Origin: Nonomuraea africana
Lineage (GTDB): Bacteria > Actinomycetota > Actinomycetes > Streptosporangiales > Streptosporangiaceae
DNA length: 64,000 bases
Reading direction: 5' to 3'
Assembly: GCF_014873535.1 (NCBI RefSeq)
Contig: NZ_JADBEF010000001.1
Span: forward strand, 2,108,001-2,172,000
Shown here: piece after piece, positions 7,847 through 18,632 of the stretch
Layout: each line of letters starts with the position of its first letter
How positions within the stretch are numbered: position 1 is the stretch's first letter
Translations under genes and position numbers: made by a program
The notes under the pieces: generated by a model
Databases searched by the model: none
The model's input: only the letters and a program-made list of their open reading frames with translations
What the model was told of the DNA's origin: nothing

Positions 7847-8683
7847 GGCGACGGCGCAGCGGGCGTGGTGCAGAACGCCGCGGCTGACCGACCCCAGCAC
7901 GGCGGAGGTCATCGCGCCCCTGCCATGAGATCCCACCACCACCAGGTCGGCCGTGGCCGACGCGTCGGTGAGCGCGTCGACCGGGTGCGCGTGCCGAATC
8001 TGCTCGACCGCCGTCACCTGCGGATAGCTCGTCTCGAAAGCCGCGATCCGGTCGATCAGCAGCTTTCGATGGGCCGCCCGGGCCTGGTCGGTGTAGGCCA
8101 GGCTCTCCGTCGCGAAGGCCAGTCGCGGGGTGCGCCACGCGTAGAGCACGCGCAGCAGGCAGTCCCGCAGCCGCGCCTGCTCGAAGGCGTACGCCAGGGC
8201 GGGCTCGCACTCCCTCGATTCGTCGACGCCGACGACGATCTCACCATGTACCTCGACCTGTCCGGGGCGTACCACGACCACCGGACAGCGCGCGTGCCCT
8301 GCCACGTGCATGCTCACCGAGCCCAGCAGCGCTCCGGCGAAGCCCCCCAGCCCCCGGCTGCCGACCACGATCTCCGCGGCGTCCCTTCCCTGCTCGCGCA
8401 GCACCGCGGCGGGCGGACCGTCGATGATCTCGGTCGCCACCTCGACGTCCGGCCACCGGGCCCGAGCCCAGACCACCGCCATCTCCAGGACTTTCTCCGA
8501 GTTGCGTGTCACCGTGTCCGGCCCTTCCACGGGCGGGAACCCGGCGATCTGATACGGCCAACGGTCCACGGCGTGGACGACGCGCAACGACGCCCCCGTA
8601 CGCCGCGCGTCATCGGCCGCCCACTCCACCGCCGCCCGCGCCGCCTCGGAGCCGTCCGTACCCACAAGGATCACGGCAGACAT
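7832..8683 (-). CDS. Universal stress protein, tandem UspA domains
   Basis: 283 residues from ATG at 8683 (MSAVILVGTDGSEAARAAVEWA), preceded by GGGGGAAGGGGG. Two UspA domains are visible: the first with VVGSRGLGGFAGALLGSVSM near 125-145, the second with VVGSHGRGAMTSAVLGSVS near 250-270. Both have the ATP-binding G-x2-G-x9-G(S/T) pattern. It likely acts in the cytoplasm under oxygen or energy limitation. It is upstream of, and co-oriented with, the CBS gene. An in-frame upstream extension to 8809 lacks family similarity and is rejected as the start. Confidence 0.92.
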   Translation of the reverse strand: MSAVILVGTDGSEAARAAVEWAADDARRTGASLRVVHAVDRWPYQIAGFPPVEGPDTVTRNSEKVLEMAVVWARARWPDVEVATEIIDGPPAAVLREQGRDAAEIVVGSRGLGGFAGALLGSVSMHVAGHARCPVVVVRPGQVEVHGEIVVGVDESRECEPALAYAFEQARLRDCLLRVLYAWRTPRLAFATESLAYTDQARAAHRKLLIDRIAAFETSYPQVTAVEQIRHAHPVDALTDASATADLVVVGSHGRGAMTSAVLGSVSRGVLHHARCAVAVVRS

Positions 8684-8932
8684 GATTGCCCCCTTCCCCC
8701 TCTCTCCATCACACCCCAGCGGACGGCGATCCGCCACCATCGAGGGCCCGCCACACCCCCGTCCCGGCAGACAGGGTGAGAGTGGCGACCCCTCCAAAGG
8801 GCGCGGCATTCCGTCCTCATCCGCTGGAGCCCGATCAGCTCACAGCTCAGGCTCGCGAAGGTGCTCAGCGGCAGGAGAGCGCGGTAGCGGTGCCCGATCG
8901 ACCGTGAGCGTCTGACTGCTCCTGACTCGTCT

Positions 8933-8950
8933 CCCGGGGCGCTCCCCGGG
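8933..8950 (-). terminator. Hairpin after the GlxA-type regulator gene
   Basis: Perfect 7-bp GC arms (CCCGGGG / CCCCGGG) with a 4-nt loop lie 10-27 nt past the stop of the regulator gene. There is no clear U-run. Confidence 0.4.
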
Positions 8951-8959
8951 ACCGCCAGG

Positions 8960-9949
8960 TCATGCTCCGTGCATCGTGAAACGCTCCCGATAGGCGGCAG
9001 GCGTGACGCCGAAGCGTTGCTTGAACACCCTGTGGAGCGTCTCGACCGAGCCGAGACCGACCGAGTTCGCGATGGTCTGCAGGCCGTTCCCGGTGTGGAT
9101 GAGCTGCCGCGCCACGGCGTCGACACGGACTGACTCCACGTAGTGCGCAGGCGTCACCCCGACCTGCTGGCGGAAGAGTCGTGAGAAGTGACGGACGCTG
9201 AGGCTCGTCCGGCGGGCGAGCGCTTCGTTGCCGAGATCCTCGGTGAGGTGGCCAGGAATCCACGCCTGCAGGCGGGCGATCTCGGCGTCAGCGGCCGAGG
9301 GGTGCGCGAGGAGTTCGCTGAACTGGCTCTGACTACCTGGTCGCCGCATGTACATGACAAGCCACCGGGCGACTCGACGGGCCAGCTCGGCATCGTGGTC
9401 GTCGGCGACCAGGGCAAGCGCGAGGTCTATTCCCGTGGACACGCCGGCCGACGTCCAGACGTGCTCGTCGCGCAGGAAGATGGCGTCGGACTCCACGATC
9501 ACCTCGGGGTGATCGGCGGCGAGCTGTCTCGCCGTCGCCCAGTGCGTCGTCGCCCGTCGCCCGTCGAGCAGCCCCGCGGCCGCCAGCATGTGAGCCCCGG
9601 CGCAGACCGACGCGATGCGGGGTGCACCCCGACCGACGAACGTGGCGAGCCACTCGACGAGCGACTCGTCCTGCAGCGCCTTCACCTCGGTCTCACCGGG
9701 CGCGAGACCGCCTGGCACGATCAGCGTCCCGATCCCGCCACGCAGCTCCGCCCAGGAGACATCGGCGGCTATGGAGGTGCCCCCGGCACACCGGACGAGC
9801 CCTGGCTCCGGACCGGCGACCAGTGTCTTGTATCCGGGCGCGTCCTTGTTCACCAGGCGATCGGCAGCGGAGAACACCTCGAGCGGTCCGGCGACGTCGA
9901 GCAGCTCGACGCCGTCGAACACGGTCATCACGACGAGATGAGGCGTCAT
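8960..9949 (-). CDS. GlxA family AraC-type regulator (DJ-1/PfpI + HTH)
   Basis: 329 residues. Residues ~1-170 are a DJ-1/PfpI-like domain (TVFDGVELLDVAGPLEVFSAAD; nucleophile-elbow-like ASVCAGAHMLAAAGLLDGRRATTHW with the cysteine retained). Residues ~215-325 are an AraC double helix-turn-helix (SVRHFSRLFRQQVGVTPAHYV, then GSVETLHRVFKQRFGVTPAAYRERF). Such regulators sense small amide- or nitrile-type ligands. It is divergent from an HD-domain enzyme and a large inverted repeat fills the shared promoter region, so it very likely controls both genes. Confidence 0.93.
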   Translation of the reverse strand: MTPHLVVMTVFDGVELLDVAGPLEVFSAADRLVNKDAPGYKTLVAGPEPGLVRCAGGTSIAADVSWAELRGGIGTLIVPGGLAPGETEVKALQDESLVEWLATFVGRGAPRIASVCAGAHMLAAAGLLDGRRATTHWATARQLAADHPEVIVESDAIFLRDEHVWTSAGVSTGIDLALALVADDHDAELARRVARWLVMYMRRPGSQSQFSELLAHPSAADAEIARLQAWIPGHLTEDLGNEALARRTSLSVRHFSRLFRQQVGVTPAHYVESVRVDAVARQLIHTGNGLQTIANSVGLGSVETLHRVFKQRFGVTPAAYRERFTMHGA

Positions 9950-9959
9950 GCCGCCAACT

Positions 9960-10080
9960 GTGCAGGATCACCGAGATGTCTGCAAGGACAGGTACATGTC
10001 ATATCCGGACGTGCCCGGCGACGCGGGTCGTGGCCGAATCTGACATATCCCGGTCCTTGCCGACATTCGTGATCCGGCAC
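9960..10080. promoter_or_regulatory. Long inverted repeat in a divergent regulator/HD promoter
   Basis: Left arm 9960-10008 and right arm 10034-10080 match as reverse complements over ~47 nt with about 8 mismatches and one 2-nt gap. Each arm contains GGATCAC, then ATGTC-n-GCAAGGAC-n-GG and ATGTCA. Inside each arm is a TGTC-6-GACA-like half operator (perfect on the left: TGTCTGCAAGGACA). The two copies point outward to the two divergent genes, so each promoter has the same site at a similar distance. Confidence 0.75.
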
Positions 10081-10111
10081 AGCATGGTGATCGCCCACTT
10101 CCCGGCGACAA

Positions 10112-10711
10112 ATGGAGCCATCCGTGATCCCGTCGATCCCTCACTCGCCCACGGCCCAGGCAGCCGCGGACCTCGCTGCCGAGGCCGCACCTGCCTACCT
10201 GCTCAACCACAGCTACCGCACCTACCTTTTCGGCCGGTGCGTCGTCGCGAAGCCCGAGGTCGACGAGGAGGCGGCCTTCGTGGCGGCGATGATCCACGAT
10301 CTCGGCCTCACCGACACCTACGCAGGCGAGAGCGAGTTCGCGCGCATCGGGGCCGACCTCGCGTGCCGCTTCCTTGAAGCGCGCGGATGGGACCTGGACC
10401 GCATCCACCTGGTCGAGGAGGCGATCCTGCGGCACACCAACCTCGTCGCCGAGGAGGTGCCCGTGTGGCGGCTGGTCCAAGCGGGAGCCGCCGTGGACGT
10501 GGCCGGACTCGGCCACGAAGAACTCGAACCTGACCACCTCGCCGGCATCCTGAAGACCTACCCGCGTCTCGACTTCGCCTCCAGTATGCGGAGCCGCTTC
10601 CTCGAAGAGGCCCGCAAGCACCCGGAGGGCGCCTTCGCCCATCTCGAACGGGTTGTCACGCTGTCCGACCACTTCGGCACCAACCCGATCGACGGCTCGC
10701 ACCCCTCATAA
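10112..10711 (+). CDS. HD-domain protein, cyanamide-hydratase-like
   Basis: 199 residues. Metal-binding HD residues are visible: H33 in LLNHSYRTYLFGR, H62-D63 in AAMIHDLGLTDTY, H108 in ILRHTN, and a later aspartate in AGAAVDVAGLG. The LNHSYRTYLFGR plus IHDLGLTD signature is that of the HD subgroup containing cyanamide hydratase, and of uncharacterised actinobacterial relatives. The substrate is therefore an inference. It is divergently paired with the GlxA-type regulator through the inverted repeat at 9960-10080. A truncated paralogue sits at 52982. Confidence 0.85.
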   Translation: MEPSVIPSIPHSPTAQAAADLAAEAAPAYLLNHSYRTYLFGRCVVAKPEVDEEAAFVAAMIHDLGLTDTYAGESEFARIGADLACRFLEARGWDLDRIHLVEEAILRHTNLVAEEVPVWRLVQAGAAVDVAGLGHEELEPDHLAGILKTYPRLDFASSMRSRFLEEARKHPEGAFAHLERVVTLSDHFGTNPIDGSHPS

Positions 10712-10899
10712 GAAGACGGTTCGGTGCGCGCGTGGCGGTCCCGCCGTGTGGTGTCATCAGGTTTTCGTCCTGTTGTGAGGGAACCAAGCATGGTGAAGGG
10801 GGCCTGCGGCTGAGGGGGCAGGACGCGTGAGCACACGGATGGCAGGACAGGTGGCTCTTCGCGAGCGGCGCCGTACGGAGACCGCCGCCGGACGAGACC

Positions 10900-11808
10900 A
10901 TGGACCGGCCCATGGGTGACCCGCGGGTCGGCGCCGTCGTCATCACCTGGAACCGCAAGCGGGAGGCGCTCGCCTCCGTGAGCCGGCTGCTGGCCCTGCC
11001 CGAGCGACCGCGCGTCGTGCTGGTGGACAACGGCTCGAGCGACGGCACGGCCGAGGCCGTACGGAACGTCCATCCCGACGCCGAAGTGATCGCCCTGCGC
11101 GAGAACCTGGGCGCGGTCGGCCGCAACATCGGCGTCAAGCACCTCGACACCCCGTACGTGGCCTTCTGCGACGACGACACCTGGTGGGCCCCCGGCTCCC
11201 TGACCAGAGCGGCCGACGTGCTGGACGCCTGCCCTGGCCTGGCAGCCGTCACTGCCCGCATCCTGGTGGTGCCGGGCGGACATGAGGACCCCATCGTCGC
11301 CGAGCTGCGCGACTCTCCTGTGCCCGGCCCTGACTGGCTGCCCGGTCCGGCGTTGGGCAGTTTCCTGGCCGGGGCGTCCGTGTTGCGCCGGGACGCCTTC
11401 CTGAGCTGCGGAGGCTTCAATCCACACCTCTGGCTGGGCGGCGAGGAGGAACTCCTGGCGGTCGACCTGGCCGCCGCCGGATGGGAGCTGTGCTACCTGG
11501 AGGGGCTCACGGTCTATCACCAGGCCTCGCCGCTGCGCGATCCACACGAGCGCCGCCGCCTCGGACTGCGGAACACGCTCTGGTTCGCCTGGCTACGCCG
11601 TCCGGTCCGGCCGGCACTGCGGCGGATGCTGCACCTGGCCAGGACAGTGCCCCGCGACCGGGTCACCGCGCTGGCCGTCCTGGACGCGCTGCGCGGGCTG
11701 GGATGGGTGCTGGCCGAGCGCCGGACCCTGCCGCCGCGGGTGGAGGCTCGCCTGCTCAGCCTGGAGGAGGCGCAATCGCGATCGGTGGCCCGCCGCTACA
11801 TCAGCTAG
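10900..11808 (+). CDS. Family 2 glycosyltransferase
   Basis: 302 residues. GT-A fold signatures: VVITWNRKREAL at 13-24, VDNGSSDGT at 42-50 and a metal-binding DDD in FCDDDTWWAPGS at ~91-93, then GGFNPHLWLGGEEELLAVDLAAAGW for the acceptor side. No membrane segment, so a cytoplasmic enzyme transferring a sugar to an unknown acceptor. An alternative start at 10912 (second Met) is equally plausible. It stands alone. The 188-nt upstream gap (10712-10899) shows no gene. Confidence 0.88.
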   Translation: MDRPMGDPRVGAVVITWNRKREALASVSRLLALPERPRVVLVDNGSSDGTAEAVRNVHPDAEVIALRENLGAVGRNIGVKHLDTPYVAFCDDDTWWAPGSLTRAADVLDACPGLAAVTARILVVPGGHEDPIVAELRDSPVPGPDWLPGPALGSFLAGASVLRRDAFLSCGGFNPHLWLGGEEELLAVDLAAAGWELCYLEGLTVYHQASPLRDPHERRRLGLRNTLWFAWLRRPVRPALRRMLHLARTVPRDRVTALAVLDALRGLGWVLAERRTLPPRVEARLLSLEEAQSRSVARRYIS

Positions 11809-11930
11809 CGTCGCCCAGGAGGATGGAGCGATCGCAGATCCTGTTGGTGGAGAGGTCGTAGGCGGCAAGCAGGTGACGCTCCCCGTGGGGGCGCTTGTAG
11901 GTGGCCCAACGGCGGCGCCTCGGACCTGCA
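11801..11930 (-). pseudogene. IS630-like transposase fragment
   Basis: Minus-strand codons read RRRRWATYKRPHGERHLLAA and YDLSTNRI, resembling the central part of IS630-family transposases (ATYxRxxGxRHxxAAxDL). Neither the DDE residues nor terminal repeats remain, and its stop lies inside the last codons of the glycosyltransferase gene. It is best read as a short insertion-sequence scar. The rest of the 11809-12084 gap shows nothing recognisable. Confidence 0.4.
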
Positions 11931-12084
11931 TCGCCGCGCCAACGGCACGTGGCTAGGAAAAGTCCGCCCGATGCACACCTACGGGTGGCGACAGCCGCGA
12001 GCATCGCTCGAGCTGTCCCCACCCGGCAAACGCCACCTTCGCGGTGCACTGGGACGAGTCTCACGGTGTCAGCGAGGGCCCCGG

Positions 12085-14478
<2,394 letters not shown>

Positions 14479-14536
14479 CGTGTCTCCATCTGTTGGGCGC
14501 GTTCTCCGTCGGCGTCGCCTGGCTCGATCTGCCAGC

Positions 14537-14737
14537 TTAGAGGTACGTCTGGTTCTCCTTCGCTTCGGCCCGTGGAGCCTCTGGGCCCCGTGCGGGTCGA
14601 AGCCGGTGCGACGAACCGGTCACCCGCTCCTGCGGCAGCGCGTCGATCTTGAGAACCTCCACTTCGCCCTCGATCATGGACGCGTCGCGGGGGGTGGCCC
14701 AGCGCCAGCCGAACGATGCGGGCGGCAGGGACGGCAC
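14537..14737 (-). other. Possible coding remnant between UvrA-like gene and VOC relic
   Basis: A minus frame from a GTG at 14737 reads SFGWRWATPRDASMIEGEVE and LKIDALPQERV with strongly GC-biased third positions for ~45 codons, then loses that bias. Another frame starts with an ATG overlapping the VOC relic's stop. I recognise no family. It may be a truncated gene. Confidence 0.3.
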
Positions 14738-15078
14738 TCATCGGTCCTGAAGCAGCCCGAGGACGTTGCCATCGGGATCGATGACGGTGGCCACCAGGCG
14801 GCCGTCACCGACGTCGTGCGCGGGCTCCTTCACTGTGGCACCCGCGGCGGTCACCTCAGCCAGGCTTCGCCTCGATGTCCGCCACGTGCCAGTAGGCCAC
14901 CGGCGAGGTCATGCCCTGCCGTCCACCGCCCGGCACCAGCCCGATGTGCTGGCCCGCGGCCTCGAAGCCGACGTAGTAGGACTCGCGGGCCCAGCCCGCA
15001 AGAGCAGGAGGACCAACCGGACCACCTCCGGGCGGTCGCGGTTGTGCGGGAGGAAGCTCGCGGAATGGTGAGGTCCAT
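14738..15078 (-). pseudogene. Chimeric VOC/glyoxalase-fold remnant
   Basis: The 5' end reads MDLTI, then after a frame change SASFLPHN, the opening of one VOC subgroup. About 25 codons later the sequence becomes ESYYVGFEAAGQHIGLVPGG, TSPVAYWHVADIEAK, typical of the C-terminal half of a different VOC subgroup. A further 1-base shift near 14866 leads to VTAAGATVKEPAHDVGDGRL and DPDGNVLGLLQDR before TGA. Two VOC genes appear fused by a deletion and then frameshifted. Not expected to be functional. Confidence 0.7.
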
Positions 15079-15298
15079 GGCAGTCACGCTAGCTGCGGCT
15101 CGAGGACCGGCGCTTCTCGATTCCTGACCGATCTGGTCCCGCCGTTTCGAATGCTGCGTGAGATGGTCAAGCGCGCAAACGTCGCCTGACGCGGCACCAG
15201 CCACCCGAGCCGGCCCGGAGCCCCGCCAGAGCGGGCCGATGGGCAGGCCGACGCAGCCGACAGGGCGCTTGCGCGGGTCGACGCCGGGCACCCGCGTC

Positions 15299-15658
15299 TC
15301 AGTGCAGTCGATAGACCTGCGCTTCGAGCCAGGCCACACACCGTTCGATCTGCTCGCGCCTCAGCCCGGTGACTTCCTCCAGCTGCTCAGCCGTCAGCGC
15401 TTCAGACCTGTCCAAAGCTCTGGCGATCTTCCCCGCCCACAGCTCCTCCTCGATGAAGGGACGGCGGCGGTAGTGCTCTTGCAGCGCGGCCAGATGCTCG
15501 CGGCTACAGGTGGTCAGGAAGCGCTGGCCGTCGCATGCGGGGTCGCTGGCATGCGTCACCGAAGAGTCCGGCACCACGCCGTGGACCTCCGTCCCGTCCT
15601 GGATCGCCATGCCGCACCAGCCGCACAGCTGAGGTACGTCCGGCTTCTCGCTCTCCAT
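15299..15658 (-). CDS. Small cysteine-rich hypothetical protein
   Basis: 119 residues. The N-terminus has a CGWCG pair (LCGWCGMAIQDG) and later cysteines at SDPACDG and TTCSREH, giving a possible zinc-binding treble-clef-like knuckle. The C-terminal half is helical with a repeated E/L pattern (LTAEQLEEVTGLRREQIERCVAWLEAQV) resembling a winged-helix or antitoxin-like helix bundle. Codon bias supports a real gene. Function unknown. The preceding 15079-15298 stretch shows nothing recognisable. Confidence 0.65.
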   Translation of the reverse strand: MESEKPDVPQLCGWCGMAIQDGTEVHGVVPDSSVTHASDPACDGQRFLTTCSREHLAALQEHYRRRPFIEEELWAGKIARALDRSEALTAEQLEEVTGLRREQIERCVAWLEAQVYRLH

Positions 15659-15974
15659 GCCAGCCGTCTACCCGCACGCCTGTACGGCAGCAGCCGCCTT
15701 CTTCCCTGTCAGGCAAAGTCTTGAGGGAGACATGCGTGAACCGCAGGGCGTCCCGAGACCGACCATGAGCCGGAAACCATGACGGGTCGGTCAGGCAAGG
15801 CGGACGGCAAGCGAGGATCAAGATGCCGTTGCCCGCCGTCGTGGTGAATTGCCCCCCTCTCAGCCGAGCGCTGCAATGTCCGAAAGCGCATTTGGCGCCG
15901 GTCCGCTATGACCCGGCGCGATGCCGTCACTGTCCAGGCGCCGTCCGAACGGACGCGACAGGAGGACTCGTTCC
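15659..15974. other. Intergenic stretch without a recognisable gene
   Basis: No open frame with family similarity on either strand. It ends in AGGAGG about ten bases before the CBM48 gene start. Confidence 0.6.
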
Positions 15975-16328
15975 ATGATCAGAAAAGACATGCCGACCGA
16001 GGACGGGCTGGCCAATCTCACCTTCACGCTGCCCGCCGACATTCCCGGACGGATCTCGGTGGTGGGTGACTTCAACCACTGGGACCCTTACGCCCATCCC
16101 ATGACGCGGACCGAGCAGGGCGCGCACACCGCCGTCGTGCCGCTGCCCCAGGGCACCAGCATCTGCTTCCGCTACCTGGCCGAGGGAGGTGTCTGGCTGG
16201 ACGAGCCGGACGCCGACGACCGCGACGAGCGCGGCTCGATCGTGCACGTCCCTGCCACCGACAGCCGTGACCGGCAGCCCACGTCCGACGGCGCCCCGAT
16301 CAACGCTTCGGTCAAGACGCCGGCGTAA
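15975..16328 (+). CDS. CBM48 / isoamylase N-terminal-like protein
   Basis: 117 residues from ATG at 15975, with AGGAGG ten bases upstream. An earlier in-frame ATG at 15921 lacks an SD and is rejected. The fold is the early-set CBM48 module: FTLPADIPGRISVVGDFNHWDPY, then TRTEQGAHTAVVPLPQGTSI, CFRYLAEGGVWLDEPDADD. Stand-alone CBM48 proteins bind alpha-glucans and related sugars; no catalytic domain is present. Located just upstream of the hemerythrin gene with 38 nt between, so the two may be co-transcribed. Confidence 0.88.
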   Translation: MIRKDMPTEDGLANLTFTLPADIPGRISVVGDFNHWDPYAHPMTRTEQGAHTAVVPLPQGTSICFRYLAEGGVWLDEPDADDRDERGSIVHVPATDSRDRQPTSDGAPINASVKTPA

Positions 16329-16366
16329 CCCGCGTGTCCGACTCTTCGGCAAAGGAAAGCCCTGAC

Positions 16367-16930
16367 ATGGACGAACAGCAGGATGTGGTCGCGGTCCTGG
16401 TCACCGACCACCGCGAGGTCGAGCAGATGTTCACCCAGCTGCAGCAGATGGTGGGCGACATCGGCGAGCGGGCCCAGATGCTGGCCGAAAAGGTGGTCAT
16501 CGAACTGGTTCGCCACTCGGTCGCCGAGGAGGAGTACCTCTACCCCGCGGTGCGTGAGCACGTGCCGGGCGGCGATCAACTGGCCGATACCGAACTCGCC
16601 GAGCACGCCGAGGCCGAGCAGACGATGAAGCGACTGGAAGGGCTGGAGCCGTCCGACGCCGAGTTCTGGCCCACGCTGGAGCAGTTGATGGCGCAGATCC
16701 GCCACCACATCCAGGGGGAAGAGGACGACCTGTTCCCCCGGTTGCGGGAGTCCTGCTCGCAGGAGCAGCTCATCGAGCTGGGCGGCAAGATTCAGCAGGC
16801 CAAGAAGATGGCACCTACCCGGCCGCATCCCGCCGCACCCGACACCCCGCCCGGTAACAAGCTGCTCGCGCCGGGGACCGGCCTGGTCGACCGGATGCGC
16901 GATGCGCTCACCGGCCGGGGGCGGTCCTGA
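16367..16930 (+). CDS. Hemerythrin HHE-domain protein
   Basis: 187 residues from ATG at 16367, chosen over GTG at 16334 because AAAGGAAAG precedes it. The four-helix hemerythrin pattern is visible: VTDHREVEQMF (H), ELVRHSVAEEEYLYPAV (HxxxE), ELAEHAEAEQTMKRL (HxxxE) and IRHHIQGEEDDLFPRL (HHxxxE). These residues build a non-haem di-iron site that binds O2 or senses NO/ROS. The C-terminus (last ~45 residues) is Pro-rich. A strong hairpin follows. Confidence 0.92.
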   Translation: MDEQQDVVAVLVTDHREVEQMFTQLQQMVGDIGERAQMLAEKVVIELVRHSVAEEEYLYPAVREHVPGGDQLADTELAEHAEAEQTMKRLEGLEPSDAEFWPTLEQLMAQIRHHIQGEEDDLFPRLRESCSQEQLIELGGKIQQAKKMAPTRPHPAAPDTPPGNKLLAPGTGLVDRMRDALTGRGRS

Positions 16931-17319
16931 CCCCTCGGTTCGCGGCCTTCTGGAAGGCCTTCCGGCAGGCGCCCCCGGCCGCTTGGATCGCCGCAAAGGA
17001 GCGGGCGGGGCGCTACCGCACTGGCTGTCGGTAGCGCCCCGCCTCCCCATACGGACCTGCCAAGAGGCGCAGCTCCGCGACCCCGCATCGGCGGAGTGAG
17101 CCCCACCAGCGCCAGCAGGACCGTCAGCGCACGTTTGATCAATCGGAGCTCCTTTTCGGATCTCGCCATCCGGACGAGCCGCCACCGCCTGATGTGGCAG
17201 TGATCTATGCCACCCGCCGCGAACGCTCGGGGCGCGTGCAATCCGATGTGCGGCCTTCTGTCACACCCGCGCCGGCTGTCTCGTCCTTGTGGTGCGTTCA
17301 ATCGAGACAGGAGGTCGTC
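16931..17319. other. Intergenic region with a strong hairpin
   Basis: 389 nt without a convincing gene. It holds the terminator at 17004-17043 and a GTGGCA-8-TGCCAC inverted repeat at 17194-17213, about 107 nt upstream of the next start, which could be an operator. A minus-strand frame with a leader-like LIKRALTVLLALVGL near 17145-17100 was considered weak. Confidence 0.55.
17004..17043 (+). terminator. Perfect 15-bp hairpin after hemerythrin gene
   Basis: GGCGGGGCGCTACCG (17004-17018) and its exact reverse complement (17029-17043) flank a 10-nt loop. No U-run follows, which is common for actinobacterial terminators. Confidence 0.75.
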
Positions 17320-17712
17320 ATGGCACAGGCCGTCACGAGAGTGGTCGTGGCCTTGAGTGCGCTCTACACGCTGGTCTTCGGCGTCTGGATGTGGGGGTGG
17401 CCGCAGTCGTTCGCCGAATACGTCAACTTTCCCCATCATGAGCACTTCCTGCATGACCTGGGCGCGTTCCACCTCGGCATCGGGATCGCCCTGGTGGCGG
17501 CGCTGGTGTGGCGGGACGCCGTCCTGGTCGCACTTGTCGGGCTCGCCGCGGCCAGCCTGATACACACGGTGAACCACGCGATGGACTCCCATCTCGGCGG
17601 CGCCGCGAGCGATCCCTACGTGATCGGCGCGCAGACCCTCGTCGCGGTGGTCGGCATCGTGTTCCGCGCACGCCATCTGCGTATGCGCCAGGCGAAGGAG
17701 CAGGCGCGATGA
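17320..17712 (+). CDS. Four-helix membrane protein, unknown function
   Basis: 130 residues from ATG at 17320 with SD GGAGG seven bases upstream; the in-frame GTG at 17194 is rejected. Four hydrophobic helices near residues 5-27, 45-65, 70-88 and 102-118, with conserved-looking FPHHEHFLHDLGAFHLGIG and LIHTVNHAMD histidines between them. This is the pattern of small actinobacterial membrane proteins found next to short-chain epimerases. Its stop overlaps the next start (ATGA), so the pair is co-translated. Confidence 0.75.
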   Translation: MAQAVTRVVVALSALYTLVFGVWMWGWPQSFAEYVNFPHHEHFLHDLGAFHLGIGIALVAALVWRDAVLVALVGLAAASLIHTVNHAMDSHLGGAASDPYVIGAQTLVAVVGIVFRARHLRMRQAKEQAR

Positions 17713-18632
17713 GGGTGCTGCTCGCCGGCGCGACCGGTGCGATCGGGCTGCCGCTGCTGTCGGCGCTGGCCGCGTCGGGGCACGAGGTGATCGCGCTCAT
17801 CCGTCATCCGGCCAAGCGGCAGCTCGTCGCGGATCGCGGCGCGCTCCCTGTGATCGCGGATGTGATGGATCGTGACGGGTTGCTGCGCGCGGTCGAAGGG
17901 CAGGCCGCCGACGTGGTCATGCACCAGGCCACGGCGCTGCGGGAGGCCGGGCGCAGGCTGCGCCCCGACGACCCCACCATCGCCCTCCGTGACAGGGGCA
18001 CCGCGCACCTCCTCGAGGCCGCGCGGGTGGTGGGCGCGCGTCGCTTCGTCACCCAGTCACTGATCACCGGGTACGGCTACCGCGATCACGGCACCAGGGT
18101 CTTGACCGAGAACGACGTCTTCGGACTGCACGTCGGCAACCTGGGCGACCTGGTGACGGACTCCAGCGTGGCCACCGAGCGGCAGGTGTTCAACGCGGAC
18201 GGCATCGAGGGCATCGCCCTGCGGTACGGGATGTTCTACGGAAAGAACGCGTTCAGCGACATGTTCGCGGACCTGATGCGTAAGCGGGCTCCCGTACTGC
18301 CGCGAGGGAAGACGGGGACCACGTCCTTCATCCACGTGGAGGACGCGGCGGCGGCCGCGGTCGCGGCCATGGAACGCGGGCGGGCCGGGGAGGCGTACAA
18401 CATCGTGGACGACCAGCCGAGGAGCTGGCGCGCCTTCCTGACCGCGGTCGCCCGAGCACACGGCACCCCGCGTCCCGTTGCGACGCCGAGGTGGCTGATC
18501 CGGCTGGCCGTGCCCTATCTGGGTTGTCTGATGATCGACACGACGATGCGGATCTCCCATGCCAAGGCCACCAGAGAGCTCGGCTGGACCCCGGTGTACC
18601 GGAACCTGCACGAAGGTCTGGAGTCTTCCTGA
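17709..18632 (+). CDS. NAD-dependent epimerase/dehydratase family protein
   Basis: 307 residues from ATG at 17709, overlapping the upstream stop. The Rossmann motif GATGAIG lies at about 7-13 (VLLAGATGAIGLPLLSAL). The typical atypical-SDR continuation HEVIALIRHP and SFIHVEDAAAAAVAAMERG places it among extended/atypical SDRs. The catalytic YxxxK is not evident at the usual site, so a redox-sensing or divergent enzyme is possible. Coupled to the four-helix membrane protein gene. Confidence 0.82.
   Translation: MRVLLAGATGAIGLPLLSALAASGHEVIALIRHPAKRQLVADRGALPVIADVMDRDGLLRAVEGQAADVVMHQATALREAGRRLRPDDPTIALRDRGTAHLLEAARVVGARRFVTQSLITGYGYRDHGTRVLTENDVFGLHVGNLGDLVTDSSVATERQVFNADGIEGIALRYGMFYGKNAFSDMFADLMRKRAPVLPRGKTGTTSFIHVEDAAAAAVAAMERGRAGEAYNIVDDQPRSWRAFLTAVARAHGTPRPVATPRWLIRLAVPYLGCLMIDTTMRISHAKATRELGWTPVYRNLHEGLESS

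Noticed and set aside
17091..17160. Minus frame with a signal-like LIKRALTVLLALVGL after AAGGAG
   Set aside because: It runs through the strong hairpin at 17004-17043 and into antisense of the hemerythrin gene with no family similarity; left as noise though a short peptide cannot be excluded.
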